A model generated the notes under the pieces. The model was not told the origin of the DNA. It searched no databases and saw only the letters and a program-made list of their open reading frames with translations. Position numbers and translations under genes: made by a program. Below are positions 45,408 through 57,400 of a stretch of 64,000 bases of DNA, one piece after another. The stretch's first letter is position 1. Each line of letters opens with the position of its first letter. The stretch lies in the NCBI GenBank assembly GCA_949840805.1, contig CATKXR010000015.1, positions 1-64,000 of the forward strand. Direction: 5' to 3'. The DNA comes from an uncultured Lachnospiraceae bacterium (GTDB taxonomy: Bacteria; Bacillota; Clostridia; Lachnospirales; Lachnospiraceae).

Positions 45408-48400
45408 ATGCAAAAGTGGATGAGAAAAATAAGGGGAAGGCGATGCTATGCCGGGATAATGGCGGGCCTGTTGTTCGGAATGATATTTTTGCCATACTTG
45501 AATTTGCCGGGCAAGGCTTATGGATCGGTTTCTTTTGGTGAAGGGGAACTCAGCTATAGTGAGGAGCTGGTAGCTTTGTGGGACGGGCTGGCTGCGGCGG
45601 AGAATATGGAGCGGACAGATTTTATTGGCCACATGACATGCACCTTTCCTATTGCAGGTGTTGTGATTTATAAGCAGCAGACAAGCGTAAGCCCTGGCGG
45701 AAAATGGAAGGATTATGAATATCGCAATATGTACTGTATTTCCCACAGCCGGGAACTGGCGGAAAATCCAAATACTACTATGGAAACCTCGGCCATCTGG
45801 TATATGAAAAAAGAACCTTATACTCTGAGAAATCTGCCGGATTCTATTACGAGCCGTATAACGGATCAATATCGCAGGCGTTTTAATTTTTTGCTTATGG
45901 CATATGGGGCTAATTATGAGGCGTATCAGGGAGGCGTTAATTCGGACCCGGTGATCGGAACGGCTAACTACTATTTGTGTCAAAGCTTTTGCACCCTGTC
46001 AGAAGAGGCGAAATTTACCGGAGACCGGGCTCATGACTGGGGGATGTACCGGCAGCATGCCACCCAGATTGCAAACCTTTACAACCCTTCAAAACTGGGG
46101 AGCAACCAGGTGTATCTGGACATGTTGGAGAATATGGAGACGACTTTCAATGCTGTCTGGAATACGGCAAAGGTGGCAGCGGATTGTGTGGAATCTTCGG
46201 ACACCGGCTATGTGTTTCATCCGTCTATTGCCCTGGAAGGAGATGGGATGTATCATGCCAGGTATGTGCTGACGCCAGAGACAAAAGAATTTTTCGGTTC
46301 TTCGTCCATCACGCTCCATGGAGACTGGAGCTTTGAAATCACAGAAAACGCGATTGATTTCAGATCGCCGACCGGCCGGCTTTCTGATGATGGTTATGTA
46401 GCGGAGATTGATCTGGCCAATGCCAATGGCATTATCCGGAAGATGATCGGAAATGAAAGCGTGAGGGAAGTTCATATGCCGGTAAAAATAGGAAACCGTT
46501 GGAGCCTTACCTTTGCTCAGGGCAACTTGATATCCAATTTAATAGAAGAAATGAAAATTGTAGTAGGAAGCCCGGAAGCAGGAACCCCGCCGATCTCTGC
46601 GGCGCCTCATCCTGCGTCATCTACAGTAGTCCGGTACAAGCATACGGAAAAATGGCAAGCGGATTATGTAGTGAATTTAAGGAAAATGGACGCAGAGACA
46701 AAAGAACCCTTAGAAGGAGCCTGGTTTGATATTCTGGAGGCTTTTGACGACAGCCAGCTTGAAGGGAGCATTCTGGAGGATGATAACTGGGACAATGACA
46801 ACGGAAGTCAGTTTATGCGATGGAAAGGCTGGGACAGCCCATATGGCGAGAACGGTGACGGAGATCCTTGTGAGAAGGACCAACAGGTTACGGACAGCGA
46901 AGGATGGCTTGTGGAGGCGGATTCCCTGGGAGCAGGGGAATTACAGCCATCCGGTGTCCATGCGCACCGGGATACGAAATATTACTCTTATACGAAAGGG
47001 TACTGTGGCGGTCATCTGGAGCCGGAGGAGGATGATGAAGAGGATGACGGAGGCGAAGCATCCGAGGAGTATGAGCGCCAGATCGAGATCTGTGAGAGCC
47101 TGGCGGCAGCAGGGGGATTTTATCACTCCCTGGACGGCGGGGCAAGAGAGCTTCTCGAAGCAGACCGGAACCGCCATTATGAGGAATTCGTATCCCTGTC
47201 CTATGAATATTCAGCCAGGGAGACAGCGGCAAGGAATGGATATATTCTTCACAACCAGGATCAGGTTCATGAGCCTTTTGAGAATGTTTTTGACGGGATT
47301 CATCAGGATACGGTTCCTGTTGAGACAGTGACGGTTCATTCCAGCCAGTATTATGCTTTACAAGGAGGAGAAAGCAGGGAAAAAAGGAAAGAAAAAAACA
47401 GAATAGAAGAAATAACTTTGACGGAGGATGATTTTATCCGAGAAGAGGATGATTTAGACCGGGAGACAGTTGATTTTGTCCATAGGGCAGATGATGTTAA
47501 TCAAGAAATTCCATATCTGACTGCCAAATCCCGGTATTTTATGGCAGTTGCCGGAAGTAATGATGCCATAAAGACGGAAGTAATGCCAGGAGAGGAGGCA
47601 GATCTGGACCATGTGTGGATTTTGGACGAGGATGGAACGTATGAGGAGGATTCGGAATATGGTATGGAGGATGAATGGGATACAAGTCCGTATGCGGCAA
47701 GCCCGTCTAACGCAGGTTCATTGAAAGCAAGCCCGGCCAATGCCAGTAGTCCGGATGTCGATCCATCTGATCTCAGGCTTCCTGTAAGAACTCTGTTTCT
47801 CCCAGGGGGAATCCGGTCATCCGGAACCGGAGGAAAGGGAATGAGGATACAGCAGAGGAGGAAGAAAACAGCCAGGGATAATTCTGTCCGCAGTTCGGCA
47901 GAGATGCAGGAATCCCAGATAACGCACATATCACCGGCAGATCCTGATTACTCTGAAAGCGGCGGCGCAGACTGGGTTTTTGAAATTTATGACAACCGGA
48001 CAGAAGCGGAAGTACACATTAACAAGCGTGATCTGCTTTTAAAGAGGGGAGAGAATGAAAATTATAATTCTTATGGGGATACTCAGGGGGACGGATGCTT
48101 AGAAGGCGCGGTTTATGGATTGTATGCGGCGGAAGACATCATTCATCCGGATGGGAAAACGGGGGTGGTTTTTGAAAAGGGGAATTTAGTGGCAATAACG
48201 TCTACAGATAAAAATGGGGATGCTTCTTTTATGGCAATCACTGAGGCGCCGGGGACGGTCTATGATTACAGCCAGGGCAGGACAGTCAGGACAGGGTTTG
48301 CAGGGCCGGGGAATGCATATACCGAAAATATCCATATGAACACCAGTAATCCCGATAGCAGTCAGGGGGAAAGGTGGTACTATCCTTTAACAGACAACCA

Positions 48401-51400
48401 GTCTGATAATGGAAATTGCTGGATTGGAAGGCCGCTGCTCTTAGGTTCCTATTATATTCAGGAACAAACCCGCTCTGAAGGGTATGAATTGTCTGTATAT
48501 GGGATAGATGCAGATATATCCAACCGTAATAGCTGGCTGGCCGGCGGAAGCCCGGAGGCAAAGGGAAACGTTCAGGTGAAGAAGGTAGAAGGAAATGTCC
48601 GGCTGATGGAGGATACGCAGAAGGAAGAAACGGTGACAGAGATACACCTTTCCGGCAGCGGCGCTGATTACGGATATGATATTTCCGTTAAAAACATATC
48701 GCCGGAGGCCCATCCTGGCTTTTGGCTGACCACTTTGGGGAAAAAGGAGGTATACCGGGAATGGAAAGAGCCGGAGATTTATTATGGAACAGAGGAAGCT
48801 GCCTATGGGACACCTGTTATGATTGACGGCAAAACCGTGGAAGCAGAAGAAGGGGAGGTAAAAACGCTTCCAAATGGAGAGAACATCGTAATCGGCCATA
48901 CGATGAAAATGGCAGTATCACCGGAAAATGTGGTTATAACAGGGCAAAAGGGCGCAATCCGAACCTTGGATATTCAGTATATACCAGAGCTTACGGGGAT
49001 TGCCGGAGGAAATGAAGCAGCTTTTATCAATAACTGCAATCAGGCATTTTCGTCTATCGGTTTACAGGTGCCTGATGGAGATGCTCCGTATTTTCTGGTG
49101 GAATTAGGAGACGATGCCTTATGGGCCAGGAATCTTTATGCGTTTTTGGCCAGAGAAGATTGTCCTGCTTTTAACGGGGCAAGGCTGGAGAAAGTCATAA
49201 GGAAAAACGAAAAGGCTTACGGAGTGCTCCGGTATTCTTTTCTTGAAGACGGGAAAGGGATGCCAGTGGTGTTCAGCACTCCGGACCAGACTTTTTATGT
49301 GCGGTATCCGGTGGTTTATTCGGACGGTTCGGATGGATATGCCTATCGCGGATATCCGCTGTCCGGGCTGGAGGAGGAGAATTATGAAAGAGGAGTTTAT
49401 CTGTACCGATGGATCCGGGTACCTAATGTGAAGCCGGAAAATCAGGTCGGTTTGTATGAGGATTTATCACGGATTTCTTATGTGAGCGCCCAGGAATTCC
49501 GGTCCTTATGGGTATATGGGGATGGGGAACTGCTTCGGGCACAAGACGGGAGTATCTATCAGAAAGAATACACCCGTTATGTGGACAGATCCGGGTATCA
49601 GATGATCGAAACGGCCGTCTATGAAGAAATAGAAGCAGCCTATGATCCGGTCAGCCGGACATGGAAGCTCCATGGCACGCCAGAACAGATTTCTCCGGAC
49701 GGAAGTATGATGATAACCGTCCGTTATGGAAACCGCTTTGGAGGAGAGACCAAAAGCATTACAGTGGCTGCCGCTCCTTCTATGAATCTTACGGGAACCT
49801 ATGTGCAGCCCGTGATTCTGGCGTACCCGGGCCAGGATTCTGTTTATGAGGATGCAGGAACAAGGCAGGTTCCTGTGGAAGTGTCAGAGCGCGCAGTCAT
49901 TCAAAAACTTCAGGTGAGGAAGGATATAGAAAAGACCTCCTACAATAATACGAATTCTTATGGGAAAATTCACGAGGACTGGTTTACAAGGATATTTGGC
50001 GGTTACTACCAGAACGGAGATGCAAAAGCCGCTGCCGGGAAAATGGATAATTTCCGGTTTAAGGCGTATCTTAAGTCTAACCTTGCCAGGCTTTACCGAT
50101 GGGAGGACGGTCAGGTGGTCTGGCAGGATCGGATGGGAAGAGAAATGGATGAGGCAGAGGTCCTTGGGGAAAATAACCGTTTCCCGGAGCTGGTTCGGAA
50201 AATCCACACCAAGGTACTGCATCAGACAGAGCCTCTTTTTCAGGATTCTGAAATGGCTGTAGTGGCAAACGAAAGGCTGTATGAATATACAAATGACAAG
50301 ATTAAGGAAGAACCAGAAAAAGGATATACTGCGATTTTAGAGACCACCTGGCGGACGGCAGAGGACAAAGAAGGCATAAGGGTGGTAAAAGCATACAATT
50401 ATGAGAAATTTTTTGATGCGATACAAGTGGCAAATCATGATAAATGGGACGATAGAGCGCCTTCTTATACAAGCTGGCATCCTATTGGCAACCAGGCGAA
50501 CCGGACGGAAGAAGCTATAGAGAATGCCCGGGTATCAGACCAGGTGCGTCAGTTTGCCATTGACTGGTATCTGCAGGATGAGGTGAAAAAACTGGCAGAG
50601 CCGGTACAAGACAGTCCCGGTGAAACTCAGGCGGCAAAAGGACAGGTATCCTACCCGGATGAAATTTATGACCGGGCGCTTCGGGCAGCGATTTTAAAAT
50701 CAGAAAATTATTTAAAACCGTTTTTTTTATACGATCTGGATGAAATCTATGCGGTCTTATGGGATGGGGAAGAAGGAGGCGGAAGTGATAGAGATGTCTC
50801 TACCCTTTCGGCGGATATGATTTATGAGGAGGATGGGGGCTATTATGGAATATCGGCATATCTGCCTTATGGCACTTATGTAGTGGTAGAGCAGCAGCCG
50901 AAGTATTCCGGATCCGAATACGGAAAGAACTTAATGGATTTTAAAAATAAACATTATGAGGTTGATAAGCCTAAGGAGATAAGCCTCCCTTCTCTCTATG
51001 CAGGATACGATGGTTTTCAGGCATCTCCGGAATTGATGAATAAATATTACTGCTATGACGGGACTATGGCACAGTCAGAGATGGAGCGAAAATATCATAT
51101 TCGTTTTCATGAAGAAGACCATGTAATCCAGGCCCATAACCATCATGGAGATTTTGAAATCTATAAATATGGCATGGATATCAGACTGATTGACAATGGG
51201 ATGCCAGAGGCTTTGGGAAGGGGGAATTATTTTTCTCTTACCCAGGATTCCCATAAGCCTTATAAAAATTATTATAATAAAAACGACGACCGGAAAATGG
51301 GAGAGGTGGATTTTTATCTGACAGAGAATCAGTCCGGGAGGAAAGGTATTGCGCCAAATTATCGATACAGTTCCGTGTCGGAGCACAAAGGGACTGCAGA

Positions 51401-54400
51401 TGATGTGCCTTATCCGGGAAAAGTTTCCACAGAGGACAATGTGCCAGGTGTGGAATATAAGGATCAGGTCTTAACCATACATGGAGTGCAGACTGCATAT
51501 GACGGGTTATATGCACCTATGCTGGTGCCCTGGAGCGTGATGGCTCCGGAACCGTCCGGGGGAGGACTGCAATCCGGAGGCCAGGATGAGAAGACTGGTG
51601 AAAGTGATTACCTTGGTTTTGCTTCTTTGAAATTCCGTAACCGTTTTTTTACGGCCAGGCTGCGTCTGGAGAAACTGGATAGTGAAACTCATGAAAATAT
51701 TCTTCATGACAGTGCCATCTTTGCCGTTTATGCGGCAAAAAGGGATGATTCCCGGGATGGGAACGGCCAGGTCATTTTTTATGATAAAGATACAACGATT
51801 GTGGGGACAAAAGAATTTTTGGAATCCATGGGGGCGGTCCAAATTTGTCCTGTAGCCAGAAGAATATCGCTTTTAGACCGGTTGTTGGGAAAGGAAACCG
51901 GTCCGGGAAATCTTTACACAGGCGTGGTTCCTGCAGGGACGCCTGTCTGTGATGAAGCCGAGAAAATCATAACAGGAAAAGGACAAGGTCAGCAGACGGT
52001 AGCATTTTCTTCTTATTCCACGGTACTGGACGGTAAAATGAAGGATGAAGAGGGCAAAGATGAGATGCGCTGGCAGCTTCAGACAGTAGGATATCTGGAA
52101 ACGCCTCAGCCACTAGGGGCAGGCGTCTATGTGATCTGCGAAGAAAAGGCTCCTTCTGGATATGTGAGGACAAAGCCTGTGGCTGTGGAAGTCTACTCGG
52201 ACAAGGTGGCTTATTATAAAGAAGGCCACAGAGACAGCCGGGTTCTGGCAGCTATCTATGAAGAGCTGTCGGAGGAAACCACAGGAAACCGCAACAAGCC
52301 TCAGGACAAAGGACACATGGCCCGGATTCATATAGAAAATACGCCCATTAAGCTGACCGTAGAAAAGTTAAAAGAATCCAGCAGCATTACGGCAAATACT
52401 ACGGCAGATAAGACAGTCACCTATAAGGTGAGCGGCAGGATCGATGGGAGCCTTGCAGATATCGGAAATAACCCTGACTATGTTTATGCTTATGAAAACG
52501 GGCATTATCTGGGGTATGGATGGAAGAAAGGGACGTTGGAGTATTTAGCCGCAAGGAAGGCGGCCGGAGAACAGGTAGAGCTTGTCTATGAGGGAGCGGT
52601 TTTTGCAGGCTATGGGTATGTGACCCGGGCGCTGGAGACAGCAGATGATAAAAATTCTTATGTGGCAGGGGCAAAAATGGCGCTGTTTGATGCTCTTGTC
52701 CTGAATCCTTCCGGAGATACCCAGGATTATGCTTATGAAGGTTTGGTGATAGAACGTAATTCTACCAATAATATTACCAGAATGTATGTGGAAAAGGGAT
52801 ATGCCGGGGAAAAGACCGATTTTGTGAAGAGGAAGGATGAAAACGGCCAGGAATATGAAGGAGAATTTCAGGCAGGGGCAGACCGTTATGGGAATCCGGT
52901 GATAAAGAAAGGGAATATTTGGGGTGCAGTGGTTTTAGAACGTCCGGATACTGATATTTTGTATTATGACTTAGACAGCCTGGAGGTTGCAGCATCAAAA
53001 ATTATAGATGGACGCAGGATCATTTTTGGTTATGACCGTGACCATAAAATGATCCCCATAAGCCAGATAGAGTCGGATAAGGCGAACTTCAGGCGGACGG
53101 ATACAGATCACTCCTTATTTGCTTTTAAAGGCGGCATGCCATACCTGGAACTGGTGGGAGGTGATTTTACAAAGATTCAATATTCCTCTATGGACAAGAC
53201 CCTGGCCGTAGGGGAAGGAACCCTGGTTTACCACCTGGACAGGGAGGGGAACCGGGACAGCCTGGTGGACCCGTACACGGGTATGGCATATGTACTTATG
53301 CCGGGGGAGTCTTCTGGTAAAGTGATGGTCTGGCCGGTGAATCTTCACCGGGATCAATATGGCAATGTGATTGCGCGGGATAAGATCACTACCTGCAGAG
53401 TGGCTACCATTGGGGAAAATCAGGATGGTTATGAAGAAAAAGCGGTTCTTGATGTGGTGAACCACTCAGGCCGGGAAATTCTAAGGAACCGGCTGCCTTC
53501 TTATGAGCACAGAGAATCCGGTTCTGTTTCAGGAACCTGGGAATCTCAGGAAAGCGGGGAAAGCCACAAGGAGACCACCGTCTATACCAATCCTTACGGA
53601 CAGAATCTTAACGGAGAAGTGTTGGAAGATGATAATAACGGGAGCTTTGCCGGGGAATTAAATCCTGTTTATGACAGTTACGGGCTTTCGGAATATTACC
53701 AGAGAAGCAATGAAACTTATGACAAGGGGACAGAGCTCTATGACCGGAACGGGGATTTTGTGCGGTATCAGGATTCCGATAATCTGGAAGAATATAATAA
53801 AAATGCCTATCACATCAATTCTCATGAACAGATATATGACGGAGATAAGGAAAAAGAGAAACAGGAACAAAAGAAGCTGTATCATCGGCAGGGAGAGGGA
53901 TATATTTTGGAAAATTTCTGGATTACTTCAGACAAAACGCCGAATGATCCTTTCCACAATGCTGAGACAGACGGGCAGGCTGACATTTTAAAACGAATTC
54001 CGGCGGGAAACTATATAATGGAAGAGCTTAAAAGTCCTCCGGGATATCTGAAGGGCATGCCTGAAGGGGTGGTGGTTGCGGAAAGTACGGATATGCAGCA
54101 TACCTCCATGGTAGATAAGACAACAAAGGTGGAAATATCTAAAATTGACGGAACGATAAACAGGAAAATCGGGGTTTGCCATTACCGGTCTGACGGAGCT
54201 GCGGAAAGCCTGGGGAGTATGACAGAGAGGAGCGGCGGTTATACATACAGAATGGTTCCGGGAGCCAGGCTTGCGCTGTTTGAGGCCAGAAAGGTCTATG
54301 ACGCACAGAAGCCAAAAGGATATTATCTGGAGAAGACAGGAAAAAATCCTCTGATATATGATTCCACGGACAGCCGGGCAGGTGATCAAAAGAAGCTGAC

Positions 54401-57400
54401 AGCATGCTGGGTCACGGACAGCACCCCGGTGTATGCAGAAGGGATTCCTGTTGGAACTTACATTTTAGAGGAAATCTATACGCCGCCTGGATTTGTAGCC
54501 GGCAGGCCTGTGGAAGTGGAGATCGTCAACACGCCCCAGGTACAGATATTCGTGATGAACAATGACCATACGAAGGTCGAGATAGAGAAATTTTCCATAA
54601 AAGAAGATAAAAAAAGCTGGATTTCCGGAGCGGGATTTACCTTGTATGAAGCGGTCACAGATAAAGACGGAAAAGCAGTATTCTGTGAGGGGGACCCGAT
54701 ATATGATCCTGGTAAGGCAATTGATTCCTGGATTAGCAGCGATTTAAAAGAATACACCAGCTTTATCCCGGCATTCGAAGTTATGTACCAGGAATATGGA
54801 GCAAAGGAGAAGACTACGGTGCAGTGGGGAGAAGATGGCCAGGAGTATAAGGCAGAGTGCATTTTTTCCTGCTCCCCGGATATTCAGGACAGTGGCCAGG
54901 GCCGGCTCCATCCTGTTACGGCGGAACTGATATTTGAGATGGAGGACGGAAGGCAAATCCGTATTACCGTATGGGGAGGTGATTATTTTGAATATCAGTT
55001 TGATTACCGGAAACTTCCAGAAGTAAATGAATATGCCTGCTCTTATGTAACCCTTGACGGAGTCAGAAGGATTGATTATCTTCCAGCAGGAAATTCTTAT
55101 GTGTTGGTGGAAACAAAAGTTCCCAAGGGATATGCAAAAGCAAAAGATCGGCTGATCTGTGTATCCGATACGGAGGCAGTCCAAAGGTACTCCGTTGAAA
55201 ATACGGAAGGAAAGCTGTATGTCTCCAAAAGGGCAAAAGGCCGGACGAAAGAACTGGCAGGGGCTCATCTGGAACTGTATCGGGCAGAAGATGACGGGAG
55301 ACTTGTGAAAGATAAAAATCATCTGGAAGCAGAATGGATTACCGGAAGCGATGGGGTTTATACGGATTCGGATTATGTAAATGACCGGATTCTGTCAGGA
55401 TATGAAACAGGGGATTTAAAACCTCACAAGATCGAAAGACTGGAAAATGGAATTTATTGGCTGACAGAACGGGAATGCCCTGATTATTATACTGCTTTTG
55501 AGCCAATCCGGATCGATTACCGTCAGGAGGATGAAATTCAGGTGATCCGGGCCGAGAACAGCCCGGTGGAAGGCTGTCTTGAGATTAAAAAGACAGGCGC
55601 AGACGGAACAGGACTTAAGGGAGCCGTGTTTGAACTGGCTGCATACGGACAACACGATCTGAGAAATCCGGTGTTTACAAAAAAGCTGAGTGATACGGAT
55701 GGAAGGATTCAAATTGGAAGATTACCGGTCGGTGAAGTGGAGAAGGATGGAAGGGTTGTGCCTTATCAATATAAGCTGAAGGAAATCGTCCCTCCGGAAG
55801 GGTATGCAGTCAATACACAGATTTTTACCTGGAGATTTGAGCCGGATAAAGAAGGGGAGCCTTATGCGTTTCATGAGGAGGCTGTCCGGTATTTTGAGAT
55901 TGTAGACGAGCGGACAAAAGTATTCATTGGAAAAAAGGATTTTGATGTGTTGGGAGCAGGTACGGAGGGGGATTTTCTTTCGGGGGTCGAATTTGCTGTT
56001 TATGAAATTACAGGAAGAGATTTGGAAGGAGGTCTTCTTTATGACAAGGAATCGCCTCTGGACAGATGGACGACCAGGAAGGAGGAAGTCCACGAAATAG
56101 AAGGCCTGATTGCAGGGAGAAGTTATCTTTTGAAAGAATTGTCCTCTCCGACAGGATACCATCTCATGGAGCCTGTACTGTTCGTCATGTCCATGGATGG
56201 AAGAAGGATTATCAAGATCAGTAATGAGGTGAATACTGTGACGGTCCATGGCATGGAGGGAGATGGAGAAGATCCGGATCCCATATACGGGATAACTATA
56301 AAAGGACGTTATCCCATCCGTGTGGAATATGAGATGGCAGATCGTTCCGGCATGGTGAAAGCACATTGGACAGGGACAAAAGACGGACATATTCTTGACC
56401 GGAAAGACGGATGGAAAGAAGGAGAAATTTATACAATAACAGAATACACCTGCTATCATGACGGTACCAGGCCTGTGACAGGGAAAAGGACAGAAAGCCT
56501 GTTTTTTGACGAGGACGGGTTCTGCTGTATTCCGGGACGGGAGGCAAGAAACACATCGCTTACCTTGAGCCATGAAGACGGGACGAAAATAGAATCTTTT
56601 CTTGTGAACGAGGTACTTTCCGAAAAGACTATTAAAAACAATGTACTTCCGGAGAATCCGCAGATTATGATAAGCAACCGTGACGGAAAACCAGGCCAGG
56701 TTTTGGATCCGGCTCAGGCAATTATCGGGACTATTGCTTTTATTAATGATTCAGCGGGCAAGACGGATATGGAGATTGCTGTCAGCCTTGACTCTTCCCT
56801 GGAAATATTGGATTCAGGAGGAGGTATGATCAGGGAAAATCAGATTATATATAAGGAAAAGGATGTCATGCCTATGGAGAGGCGGACGGTTTCCTATGTG
56901 GCAGCGGCAGAAAAAGAGGCATTATCTGTCCATCAGACAGCAGTGGCCCGTTATCAGGGGCATGTTGCCGCAACATCAAAAACCGTGCCTTTTATGCAAA
57001 AAGGGCGTCTTATAATCTATAATGAACTGACAGGAACCGGAAAAGGGATTTTTGGAGGTGAGGAGAGCGAATTTCAGGTCCGGCTTTATGCAGAAGACGG
57101 CGAAGAATTAAAAGGGCGTTATCAATATGGAGGAAGCAGAACAGGGATAATACAAAGTGGAGACCATATTGTTCTTGCAGGAAATGAATTTGCAGTGATT
57201 GACCCTGGATTTTATAAGAACGCACGATATCAGATTGCCCGAAAGGAGGATGGAAAAGAAGTGACAGGGCAAAACCTGTCAGGAACCATAGGAGAACAAG
57301 GAGCTTTTGCGTCATTTACCAGGCAGGTATGGGACAGCTCCGACCGGGAATTGTTCCGAAAGGGCGGGAGCTATCTGCTGACAGAGCAGACCGTTTATTC

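Noticed and set aside
55722-56573. 283-codon minus-strand frame inside the adhesin gene
   Set aside because: Antisense to well-supported Cna-B coding sequence; Cys/Phe/His-rich with no ribosome site or family motif.
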